From Polynucleobacter sp. MWH-Loch1C5 (GTDB lineage: Bacteria; Pseudomonadota; Gammaproteobacteria; Burkholderiales; Burkholderiaceae): DNA of 64,000 nucleotides. This document shows positions 46,121 to 53,960 of the stretch, one piece after another (position 1 is the stretch's first letter; each line of letters begins with the position of its first letter). The stretch covers positions 1,100,318 through 1,164,317 of the forward strand of contig NZ_JACVPR010000001.1 in the NCBI RefSeq assembly GCF_018881775.1. The letters are read 5' to 3'. Position numbers and translations under genes: made by a program. The notes under the pieces were generated by a model. The model ran no database searches. It had not been told where the DNA came from and saw only the letters and a program-made list of their open reading frames with translations.

Positions 46121-46827
46121 GTCTCTTAGAACTTAAAGGTCTAAAAGTTTCCTATGGGGGTATACATGCGGTTAAAGGGATTGATTTGGCTGTTAAAGAA
46201 GGCCAATTAGTCACTTTAATTGGCGCTAATGGTGCAGGTAAAACCACGACTATGAAAGCGATTACCGGAGCCCTAGCATGGGCTGGTGGCGAGGTGTCTT
46301 ACCAAGGTCAAAGTATCGCCGGCGTGGGTGCCGATGTTTTACTCCAAAGAGGTTTGGCCATGGTCCCTGAGGGTCGAGGCATTTTCATGCGCATGACCGT
46401 CGAGGAAAACTTATTGATGGGGGCTTATATCCGTGATGATCAAGTCCAGATCAATGCGGATCTAGAGCGCATGTATAGTTTTTTCCCTCGTCTTAAAGAG
46501 CGCTTAGGGCAGTTGGCGGGGACCTTATCGGGGGGTGAGCAACAGATGGTAGCGATGGCTCGCGCCCTCATGTCGCGGCCGAGTCTATTGCTGTTAGATG
46601 AGCCCTCGATGGGTTTATCGCCTAAGATGGTGGAGACTATTTTTGAAGTCATTCGTCAGGTGAGTGAGGGTGGCACGACGATCTTGCTGGTGGAGCAAAA
46701 TGCACGTCTAGCCCTACAAGCGGCTCATCATGCGTACGTGATGGATAGTGGTTTAATCACTATGTCAGGTCCAGCATCTGAATTACTGAATGATCCTCAA
46801 GTCAGAGTCGCCTATCTAGGCGAGTAG
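46117..46827 (+). CDS. livF: Branched-chain amino acid ABC transporter ATP-binding protein LivF
   Basis: Second ATPase subunit, 236 residues. Walker A GANGAGKTTTMK, the LAMVPEGRGIFMRMTVEENL block typical of LivF, signature LSGGEQQMVAMARAL, Walker B LLLLDEPSMGLSP and LLVEQNARLALQ are present. It is the last gene of the operon; its stop codon lies inside a hairpin, and argD converges on it 36 bases downstream. Confidence 0.97.
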   Translation: MSLLELKGLKVSYGGIHAVKGIDLAVKEGQLVTLIGANGAGKTTTMKAITGALAWAGGEVSYQGQSIAGVGADVLLQRGLAMVPEGRGIFMRMTVEENLLMGAYIRDDQVQINADLERMYSFFPRLKERLGQLAGTLSGGEQQMVAMARALMSRPSLLLLDEPSMGLSPKMVETIFEVIRQVSEGGTTILLVEQNARLALQAAHHAYVMDSGLITMSGPASELLNDPQVRVAYLGE

Positions 46828-46847
46828 TCACCACGATTGTGGTGACT
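46826..46847 (+). other. Hairpin containing the livF stop codon
   Basis: AGTCACCAC (46826-46834) and GTGGTGACT (46839-46847) form a perfect 9-bp stem with a GATT loop; the stem begins inside the livF TAG. There is no T-run, so it is more likely a 3'-end stabilising or Rho-related structure than an intrinsic terminator. It is the only structure between the convergent livF and argD. Confidence 0.5.
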
Positions 46848-46863
46848 TAAGCCTGGCAATTGA

Positions 46864-48054
46864 TCAAATACTCTGAATGACCTGCTTGAGCATTTTTACC
46901 ATGAGGGCTAATTCTTCACGGCTAATATTGAGCGCAGGCATGAATCTCAAAAGATTAGGACGGGGCGAATTGAGTAAGAGGCCCACAGGCTCTAGCTGAC
47001 GAGCACGTTCGACGATTTCAGGGCCGATGTCACGACCTAATTTGAGGGCTCGTAAAAGACCTTCGCCACGCTCACCTTCTAGGCCTAATTCTTGACTTAA
47101 GTCTAGTAATAGACCCCGTAGATACTGACCCTTAGCTTCTACCTCTGCTAAAAAACCAGGGGCTAGGAGTTGCTCTATGACGCTAATACCTACAGCGGTC
47201 ATCAAGGGATTACCGTTATAGGTGCCCCCTTGGTCGCCGGCTTCAAAGCAAGCGACATCATTTCTGGCTAATAGAGCCGCAAGCGGCACGCCACCACCAA
47301 TACCCTTGCCTAGGGTCATGATGTCTGGTTCGATACCATACAACTGATGTGCAAATAATTTTCCTGAGCGACCGCAACCTGCTTGTACTTCATCGACGAT
47401 CAGAAGAATTTGGTTTTCACGAGTCCACTGACGTAAATCTTTCATGAACTGATGATCTGCAGGGATGACACCCCCTTCACCCTGAATCGGTTCTAGCATC
47501 ACAGCGACTGTACGATCGGTTTTGAGTGCTTTTACAGAGTCAAGGTCGTTTAAATCGGCCTTAGGGAAGCCAGCTACTTGTGGGGCAAACATCGTATCCC
47601 AACCTTCTTTGCCAGAAGCGCTCATGGTTGCTAGAGTGCGCCCATGAAAGCCATGTTTGAAGGTGATGATTTCGAAGGCTCCTGATTTGTGTAATTTGCC
47701 CCATTTACGAGCCAATTTGATCGCACCCTCATTGGCTTCTGCGCCGCTATTGGCGAAGAAGACCTTATCAAAGCAACTATTAGCCGTTAGCAAATCTGCC
47801 AAGCGAATCATCGGCTCGTTATAAAAGGCCGGGCTTGGATTAATGACTTTGTGGGCTTGTTCATTCAGTGCCGCAATCATGCCTGGATTGGAATGTCCCA
47901 AGCAGTTGACTGCCCAACCTTGTAAGAAGTCTAGATACTTTTTCCCTTGGTGATCTATGAGCCACGAGCCTTCACCTTTAACAAATACAAGATCGGGCCG
48001 CTTCGTGATGTACATCACGGAGTCGGTATGAAGGGCAGGGCTTAAAGTTTCCAT
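46864..48054 (-). CDS. argD: Acetylornithine aminotransferase
   Basis: PLP enzyme converting N-acetylglutamate semialdehyde to N-acetylornithine in arginine synthesis; the same family also serves lysine synthesis. The 396-residue class III aminotransferase has [35 protein letters not shown], the PLP aspartate in [20 protein letters not shown], the Schiff-base lysine in [14 protein letters not shown] and the [12 protein letters not shown] block. The N-terminal [20 protein letters not shown] agrees. It is separated from argFG by about 23 kb and lies 21 bases after the reductase gene. Confidence 0.93.
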   Translation of the reverse strand: METLSPALHTDSVMYITKRPDLVFVKGEGSWLIDHQGKKYLDFLQGWAVNCLGHSNPGMIAALNEQAHKVINPSPAFYNEPMIRLADLLTANSCFDKVFFANSGAEANEGAIKLARKWGKLHKSGAFEIITFKHGFHGRTLATMSASGKEGWDTMFAPQVAGFPKADLNDLDSVKALKTDRTVAVMLEPIQGEGGVIPADHQFMKDLRQWTRENQILLIVDEVQAGCGRSGKLFAHQLYGIEPDIMTLGKGIGGGVPLAALLARNDVACFEAGDQGGTYNGNPLMTAVGISVIEQLLAPGFLAEVEAKGQYLRGLLLDLSQELGLEGERGEGLLRALKLGRDIGPEIVERARQLEPVGLLLNSPRPNLLRFMPALNISREELALMVKMLKQVIQSI

Positions 48055-48075
48055 AGTGTCTAGAGTATCAAAAAA

Positions 48076-49137
48076 TTATGATGGAGTTGCGGTTTTTTTA
48101 GCCAAATCCGCCGCGCTGGTGAATGCGTCTGCAAAGAACTGATCGGCGGGTAGTTGACACTGCGCCACAAACTCGTTGCGGGCCGATTCAACGACAATCG
48201 GCGCACCACAGGCATAGACTTGATGACCTGACATATTAGGAAAATCATGTATGACTGCTTGATGCACAAAACCTGTGCGTCCAGCCCATGCATCTTCTGC
48301 TAAGGCATCAGAGATCACTGGAATGTATTGGAAGTTAGGTAATTCTTGCGCCCACAGTTTGCACTGTGCATCATGGTAGAGATCATGTGGGCGACGACCA
48401 CCCCAATACAAACTAATTGGACGCGCAATTCCTTGGTGGCGGATATGTTCAATAATCGCTTTGATTGGAGCAAAGCCTGTACCCGAGGCCAAGAAAATAA
48501 TTGGCTTCTCAGAATCTTCTCTAAGAAAGAAGCTCCCTAAGGGCCCTTCAAAGCGCAAGATATCTTTTTCTTTCATCATCGTGCCGGATTCATTACTGCC
48601 AAATACGAAATCGGTGAAAGTGCCACCAGGCATGTGACGAATGTGAAGTTCAAGAGGCCCTTCTTCATGAGGGGCGCTAGCAAGTGAGTAGGCGCGACGT
48701 TTGCCATCTTTGAGTAAAAACTCAATATACTGACCGGCTAAGAACTGAAAGCGCTCGGTCGCTGGCAATTGCAGCTTAACAATCACTACATCAGGGGCGG
48801 CACGTTCGAGGCTGGCGACTCGGCAAGGAATTTTTTTGATCGGTATATCGCCAGCGCCTGTCACTTCACGCACATCAATTTCTAGATTGGTTTGAGGTTT
48901 TGCGCAGCAAAAGAGTGCCAGTCCTTGGGTTTCTTCGGCAGCGCTGAGGGCTTTCTCGCTATGATCACCATGCTGAACTTGACCGGCAGTAATTTGACCC
49001 TTGCAAGAACCGCATGCACCATTTTTGCAGCCATAGGGTAAATTAATACCTTGACGCATCGCGGCTTCTAGAACTGTTTCGTCAGCGCTGCAGGTAAATG
49101 CTTTTCCGCTATTTTTTAGGGTAACCTGATAAGACAC
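48076..49137 (-). CDS. Ferredoxin-type 2Fe-2S/FAD/NAD(P)H oxidoreductase (CDP-6-deoxyglucoseen reductase-like)
   Basis: Electron-transfer flavoprotein; family members are often annotated as CDP-6-deoxy-delta-3,4-glucoseen reductase or oxygenase reductase components, but the partner here is unknown. The 353 residues give a plant-type ferredoxin domain first (PYGCKNGACGSCKGQI with three cluster cysteines and LFCCAKP with the fourth), then an FAD domain (RAYSLASAPHEEGPLELHIR) and an NAD(P) domain (FLASGTGFAPIKAIIEHI, YACGAP). The start is GTG at 49137, with AGAGAGG upstream. No sugar pathway or oxygenase gene lies nearby. Confidence 0.88.
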   Translation of the reverse strand: MSYQVTLKNSGKAFTCSADETVLEAAMRQGINLPYGCKNGACGSCKGQITAGQVQHGDHSEKALSAAEETQGLALFCCAKPQTNLEIDVREVTGAGDIPIKKIPCRVASLERAAPDVVIVKLQLPATERFQFLAGQYIEFLLKDGKRRAYSLASAPHEEGPLELHIRHMPGGTFTDFVFGSNESGTMMKEKDILRFEGPLGSFFLREDSEKPIIFLASGTGFAPIKAIIEHIRHQGIARPISLYWGGRRPHDLYHDAQCKLWAQELPNFQYIPVISDALAEDAWAGRTGFVHQAVIHDFPNMSGHQVYACGAPIVVESARNEFVAQCQLPADQFFADAFTSAADLAKKTATPS

Positions 49138-49175
49138 GATAATCCTCTCTCAATACCAAATAAATCTGGCAATTC

Positions 49176-50084
49176 ATGCGATTTAAATATAAACCTAGGA
49201 TTTTAATCGTTGGCTGTGGAGACGTGGGACTTCGCCTCATACCCCTGCTGCGCCAACGTTTTAAGATCTATGCTCTAACATCCTCCCAAGAACGTCTTGA
49301 GGAGTTGCGAGCTAGGGGTACTTGCCCGATTTATGGCAATTTAGACGAGCCAGAGAGCCTTATCCGCATAGCCGCCATTGCTCCTGAGATTATTGTGCAT
49401 CTCGCACCTCCGCAAAATATGGGCGCAGAAGACTTAAGAACTCGCCATTTACTGGCGGCTTTGGGTCCTGCTAGTCGCTCATTGCAACGTTTTGTTTATA
49501 TCAGTACCACAGGAGTTTATGGTGATCATCAAGGTGCATGGGTCACTGAGACGAGCCCATTAAAAACCCTTTCGGACCGAGCCATGCGTCGTGTCTCTGC
49601 TGAGCAACAGGTGCGTGCCTGGGCAGTCAGTCATCAAGTGAGAGCGCACATATTGAGAGTGCCCGGCATTTATGCTTTCGAGCGTTTGCCGATCGAGCGT
49701 TTACAAAAAGGCACGCCCGCACTTCGTGAAGAGGAGGATGTCTACACCAGTCATATTCATGCCGATGATTTAGCTAGGCTGATATGGGTCCATCTCTATC
49801 GTGGCAAAAACCAAAGAGTAGTCAATGCTTGTGATAATCAATCGATGCCCATGGCTGATTATTTTGATCAGGTGGCTGATGTCTTTGAACTACCTAGACC
49901 ACCACGTTTGACACGTACAGAGTTGACTCAGCAGGTTAGCCCCATGATGTTGTCATTTATGAGTGAATCAAGACGTCTGAAAAATCAACGTTTACAGGAG
50001 TTACGCTTTCACCTGCAATACCCAACGGTCTCAGATTTTCTGGCGTTTACTTCCAGTTATCTTTTAAATTCACGATCAGATTAA
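49176..50084 (+). CDS. NAD(P)-dependent epimerase/dehydratase family protein (extended SDR, YeeZ-like)
   Basis: Rossmann-fold protein of unknown substrate. In 302 residues the N-terminal dinucleotide motif is ILIVGCGDVGLRLIPLL, followed by IIVHLAPPQ, FVYISTTGVYGDHQGAWV and the C-terminal block TSHIHADDLARLIWVHLYRG. The catalytic tyrosine equivalent may be Y in TGVYG, but the usual YxxxK pair is not clear, so it may be an atypical SDR. It is divergent from the reductase gene, and its last 38 bases overlap the convergent glnS. Confidence 0.85.
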   Translation: MRFKYKPRILIVGCGDVGLRLIPLLRQRFKIYALTSSQERLEELRARGTCPIYGNLDEPESLIRIAAIAPEIIVHLAPPQNMGAEDLRTRHLLAALGPASRSLQRFVYISTTGVYGDHQGAWVTETSPLKTLSDRAMRRVSAEQQVRAWAVSHQVRAHILRVPGIYAFERLPIERLQKGTPALREEEDVYTSHIHADDLARLIWVHLYRGKNQRVVNACDNQSMPMADYFDQVADVFELPRPPRLTRTELTQQVSPMMLSFMSESRRLKNQRLQELRFHLQYPTVSDFLAFTSSYLLNSRSD

Positions 50085-51831
50085 AGACTGCTTTCTGAGC
50101 AGTGTGGTCGATTCGATCAGCCACGAAATAGCCGTGACGCTCAAATTGATACCGAGCTTCAGATTCAACTTGATTCAAGCCTTCTTCAATATAAGCCGCT
50201 AGCACTTGTTTTGAATCAGTATTTAAGGCTTGTAAAAAGTCTTTATCGCCCGAGTCTGGGTGTGGGTCGGTAAACAAGCGGTCATAGACTCTGATTTCTG
50301 CAGGAATCCCTGTTTTTGCGCTCACCCAATGCAGATTACCTTTGACCTTGTAATTATTAGAGCCAGCTGTACCGCTCTTACTGTCTGGAAAATACTGCGC
50401 GTGTACAGCCACTACCTCACCTGCATCATTCGTATCGTAACCCGTACATTCAATGACGAAGCCATGGCGTAGACGCACACGGTTACCTGCTTGACCATTT
50501 TGTGGTGGATACAGCCTAAAGAAACCTTTGCTAGGTTCAATCATGAAGTCGTCAGCTTCAATCCAAACTTCTTTAGTGAGATGGAAGTGTCTTTCACCCC
50601 ATTCAGGATGTTGTGGATGTCTAGGCGCTGAACAAGGCTCTGCGTGATCGTCAGCAAAATTATCAATGATTAATTTCAGAGGCTTCAGAACAGCAAAGGC
50701 GCGAGGTGCTTTAGGTTCTAAATCATCACGCAGGGCTTGTTCTAAGACTGACATATCAATCCAGCTATCTGCGGCCTTAGAGACACCAATCCGCTCGCAG
50801 AATAACTGAATGCTCTCTGGCGTATAGCCACGACGACGAATACCCACAATCGTAGGCATGCGTGGATCATCCCAGCCATCCACTCGTTTTTCTTCTACCA
50901 ATTGCAATAATTTCCGCTTGCTGGTGATGGCGTAAGTCAGGTTTAAGCGCGCGAATTCATATTGCTTAGGCAATGGATCTTTAAATACGCCAGCATCACG
51001 CAGGGCTTCGAGCACCCAATCATAAAGAGGCCGATTATTTTCAAACTCTAGTGTGCAAATAGAGTGCGTAATGTTTTCAATAGCATCAGAAATACAGTGC
51101 GTGAAATCATATAAAGGGTAGATGCACCATTGATCGCCAGTACGATGATGGTGAGCATGGCGAATACGATAAATGACCGGATCACGCATCACGATATTCG
51201 GGTGTGCCATGTCAATTTTGAGACGTAGGACATGGGCGCCATCGGCATATTTACCCGCCCTCATGGCCCTAAAGAGTTCTAAATTCTCTGCGCTAGTACG
51301 ATCGCGATAAGGGCTATTGATGCCAAGCTGACCAAAATTACCACGATTTTTGTGTATTTCATCAGCACTTTGGCTATCTACATAAGCTTTACCAGCTTGT
51401 ATCAAGATTTCCGCATATTCATAGAGGCGGTCAAAATAATCGCTAGCGTAATACTGGTGTGCAACCCCTTGGCTCTCCCATGAGAAGCCTAACCATTGCA
51501 CCGCGTCTAAGATGCTATCTACGTATTCAGTTTCTTCCTTGCTGGGGTTGGTGTCGTCAAAGCGCATATGGCAGCGCGCACCCCCAGGGGCTGAGGCATA
51601 GTCCTTGGCTAAACCAAAGTTCAGGCAAATACTCTTGGCATGACCAATATGAAGGTAGCCATTAGGCTCGGGTGGAAAGCGTGTAATGACGCTAGGTAAG
51701 GCTTTTCCGTGAGCATCTAGGCGTTGGGCATGCTTACCCTGTGCTAGATCTTGATCAATAATTTGGCGCAAAAAATTCGAGACCTCAGGGGTCTCGAATT
51801 TAGAAGCAGAAGAGGCATTCTTTTCAGACAT
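50047..51831 (-). CDS. glnS: Glutamine-tRNA ligase
   Basis: Charges tRNA-Gln directly. The 594-residue class I enzyme shows the HIGH motif in TRFPPEPNGYLHIGHAKSIC, the tRNA-Gln-specific insertion typical of GlnRS, YDFTHCISDAIENITHSICT, and the KMSKS equivalent ITSKRKLLQLV. The C-terminal anticodon-binding beta-barrels include EVVAVHAQYFPDSKSGTAGS and KVKGNLHWVS. No ribosome site is visible; TACAAT ends 6 bases before the ATG. The C-terminal coding region overlaps the SDR gene by 38 bases. Confidence 0.98.
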   Translation of the reverse strand: MSEKNASSASKFETPEVSNFLRQIIDQDLAQGKHAQRLDAHGKALPSVITRFPPEPNGYLHIGHAKSICLNFGLAKDYASAPGGARCHMRFDDTNPSKEETEYVDSILDAVQWLGFSWESQGVAHQYYASDYFDRLYEYAEILIQAGKAYVDSQSADEIHKNRGNFGQLGINSPYRDRTSAENLELFRAMRAGKYADGAHVLRLKIDMAHPNIVMRDPVIYRIRHAHHHRTGDQWCIYPLYDFTHCISDAIENITHSICTLEFENNRPLYDWVLEALRDAGVFKDPLPKQYEFARLNLTYAITSKRKLLQLVEEKRVDGWDDPRMPTIVGIRRRGYTPESIQLFCERIGVSKAADSWIDMSVLEQALRDDLEPKAPRAFAVLKPLKLIIDNFADDHAEPCSAPRHPQHPEWGERHFHLTKEVWIEADDFMIEPSKGFFRLYPPQNGQAGNRVRLRHGFVIECTGYDTNDAGEVVAVHAQYFPDSKSGTAGSNNYKVKGNLHWVSAKTGIPAEIRVYDRLFTDPHPDSGDKDFLQALNTDSKQVLAAYIEEGLNQVESEARYQFERHGYFVADRIDHTAQKAVFNLIVNLKDNWK

Positions 51832-51846
51832 GCCTATATTGTAAAT

Positions 51847-53349
51847 TTAATCTTCGGCAAAGGCTTCTTCTCGTGTTTTCTTCACTGCTGGCAATGCCAC
51901 GATGACCACCAGCAAAGCCGCTGCAATCAAGAGCGCCAAAGACAATGGGCGTGTGAAGAATACTGAGAAATCACCTCTAGAAAGCAGCAAGGCGCGACGG
52001 AAATTTTCTTCCATCATTGGACCCAGGACGAAGCCTAGTAAGAGTGGAGGTGCTTCACAGCCTAATTTCACGAAGAGGTAACCAATCACACCAAATGCAG
52101 CGGTCATGAATACGTCAAAGGTATTGTTGTTGACCGTATAGACACCAATACAGCAGAAGACCAAGATGGCTGGGTAGAGGTGGCGATAAGGAATCTTCAA
52201 CATCTTGACCCAAATACCAATCAAAGGCAGGTTCAAAATGATGAGCATCAAGTTACCGACCCACATCGAAGCAATCAAGCCCCAGAAGAGTGCTGGATTA
52301 GAGGTCATCACTTGTGGACCTGGCTGAATGTTGTGAATTGTCATCGCACCGACCATCAAAGCCATCACAGCATTTGGTGGAATACCTAAAGTCAGTAATG
52401 GGATGAAGGACGTTTGTGATGCTGCGTTATTCGCACTTTCAGGACCTGCTACACCTTCAATCGCGCCTTTACCAAATTCAGCGTGATGTTTAGAAGTTTT
52501 CTTTTCTAAGGTGTAGGCTGAGAAAGCTGCAAGCGGAGCGCCACCACCCGGCAAGATACCCAAAATAGAACCAATGGTCGTGCCACGCAAGATTGATGGG
52601 ACCATGCGTTTGAAATCTTCTTTGCTAGGCCAGAGTGTGGTCAACTTGTTTAAGAAGGTTTCACGGTGTTCACGTTGCTCGAGGTTGCCCATAATTTCTG
52701 CGAAACCAAAAACACCCATGGCGATAGCGACGAAACCGATACCGTCCATTAACTCAGGGATGTCAAAGGAGTAGCGCGCAGCACCTGAGTTCACGTCTGT
52801 TCCCACCAAACCTAAAAGCAAGCCTAAGATGATCATGCCAATCGCTTTGATGAGCGAGCCAGAGGCAAGCACAACAGCACCGACCAAGCCAAGAATCATC
52901 AAAGAAAAATATTCAGCAGGGCCGAATTTAAAGGCGATTTGTGAGAGTGGCGCAGCAAAGGCAGCTAAAACTAAAGTCGCCACGCAGCCAGCAAAGAATG
53001 AGCCAAAACCAGCGGTGAAGAGAGCTACGCCCGCTCGCCCTCGACGAGCCATTTGGTAGCCATCAATCGCGGTCACCACCGAGGCTGATTCTCCTGGAAT
53101 GTTGACCAAAATGGCTGTCGTTGAACCGCCGTATTGGGCACCGTAGTAAATACCTGCCAGCATAATCAATGCCGCAATTGGAGGTAGGGCATAGGTGGCG
53201 GGCAAAAGCATCGCAATCGTGGCAATCGGGCCTAGACCAGGAAGTACACCAATCATCGTACCCAGTAAGCAGCCCAAGAAGCAATACAGTAAATTTTGTA
53301 AGGTCAGCGCTGTACTAAAACCCAGCGCGAGGTTATTGATCAGTTCCAT
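51847..53349 (-). CDS. tctA: Tripartite tricarboxylate transporter, large membrane subunit TctA
   Basis: Permease of a TctABC-type carboxylate importer. The 500-residue protein has about 12 membrane helices, starting with GTMIGVLPGLGPIATIAMLL, and contains IYYGAQYGGSTTAILVNIPG, the motif IEGVAGPESANNAASQTSFI and IPPNAVMALMVGAMTIHNIQ, all diagnostic of TctA. It follows tctB after 24 bases with an AGGAG ribosome site. No tctC binding-protein gene is in the window; Bug-family proteins elsewhere may serve it (inference). Confidence 0.95.
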   Translation of the reverse strand: MELINNLALGFSTALTLQNLLYCFLGCLLGTMIGVLPGLGPIATIAMLLPATYALPPIAALIMLAGIYYGAQYGGSTTAILVNIPGESASVVTAIDGYQMARRGRAGVALFTAGFGSFFAGCVATLVLAAFAAPLSQIAFKFGPAEYFSLMILGLVGAVVLASGSLIKAIGMIILGLLLGLVGTDVNSGAARYSFDIPELMDGIGFVAIAMGVFGFAEIMGNLEQREHRETFLNKLTTLWPSKEDFKRMVPSILRGTTIGSILGILPGGGAPLAAFSAYTLEKKTSKHHAEFGKGAIEGVAGPESANNAASQTSFIPLLTLGIPPNAVMALMVGAMTIHNIQPGPQVMTSNPALFWGLIASMWVGNLMLIILNLPLIGIWVKMLKIPYRHLYPAILVFCCIGVYTVNNNTFDVFMTAAFGVIGYLFVKLGCEAPPLLLGFVLGPMMEENFRRALLLSRGDFSVFFTRPLSLALLIAAALLVVIVALPAVKKTREEAFAED

Positions 53350-53373
53350 GAATTGTTCTCCTGATTCTTATTA

Positions 53374-53835
53374 TTAGGCTCTGAGGAATGCAGGTAAAAC
53401 CTGGAATTGCAGGTTTAGACCCCATACGAAAGCGACATAGGCAATCACGTTCAAAATCACAGCATTCACGACTGTGCCTTTCCAGTGGAACTCATGGCTA
53501 GCCATCGCTGAAATAATGACCAAGAATGTGAGCGATGCGATCAAGCCCATCGGTTTTAGCATTAAGCCAAAAAGTACTACCGAGCCGGTGACCCACAATA
53601 CTGAAGGCCAATCCCACTTAGGAATCTTATCTTTTTCACCTTTGGATTTCATGGATTGCATCGTGATGATGGCGCCAATAATGGCCATCAAAACGCCCAA
53701 CCAAAATGGAAAATATCCCGGTCCCATCTTTGCTGCAGTACCCATGTTGTAGGTTGTAGCGATACTCGCAAAGATCACGCCCACAATCACAAACATCAGC
53801 CCAGAGGCAAAGTCCTTTTGACTTCGAATTTGCAT
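53374..53835 (-). CDS. tctB: Tripartite tricarboxylate transporter, small membrane subunit TctB
   Basis: Small four-helix subunit of the tricarboxylate transporter. The 153-residue protein begins with a basic N-terminus, then helices around FASGLMFVIVGVIFASIATT, GTAAKMGPGYFPFWLGVLMA (a TctB hallmark), VTGSVVLFGLMLKPMGLIAS and a final pair. AAAGGG lies upstream of its ATG. It is the first gene of the tctBA pair; the divergent gap to alaS holds an inverted repeat. Confidence 0.92.
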   Translation of the reverse strand: MQIRSQKDFASGLMFVIVGVIFASIATTYNMGTAAKMGPGYFPFWLGVLMAIIGAIITMQSMKSKGEKDKIPKWDWPSVLWVTGSVVLFGLMLKPMGLIASLTFLVIISAMASHEFHWKGTVVNAVILNVIAYVAFVWGLNLQFQVLPAFLRA

Positions 53836-53897
53836 GGTTTAACCCTTTTTTAGTTCTTGTATAAAACAGAAGGTGTATTGTAAGCTTTCTTTAAGCC

Positions 53898-53925
53898 TAA
53901 ACCCCAAATTTAGACCTAGGGTTTA
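53898..53925. repeat. Inverted repeat in the tctB/alaS divergent gap
   Basis: TAAACCC (53898-53904) and GGGTTTA (53919-53925) are perfect inverted copies 14 bases apart, midway in the 125-base gap between tctB and alaS. The centre-to-centre distance of 21 bases is about two DNA turns, which fits a dimeric regulator. It lies upstream of the presumed alaS promoter and could control tctBA, alaS or neither. Confidence 0.35.
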
Positions 53926-53947
53926 TACGGTGCCTTTTTCACTCTGA

Positions 53948-53953
53948 GATAAT
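53948..53953 (+). promoter_or_regulatory. Candidate alaS -10 box, very close to the start codon
   Basis: GATAAT matches five of six -10 positions and ends 7 bases before the alaS ATG. No good -35 is seen at normal spacing and no ribosome site lies between it and the ATG. If used, the mRNA would be leaderless or nearly so. Confidence 0.35.
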
Positions 53954-53960
53954 ACGTTTC

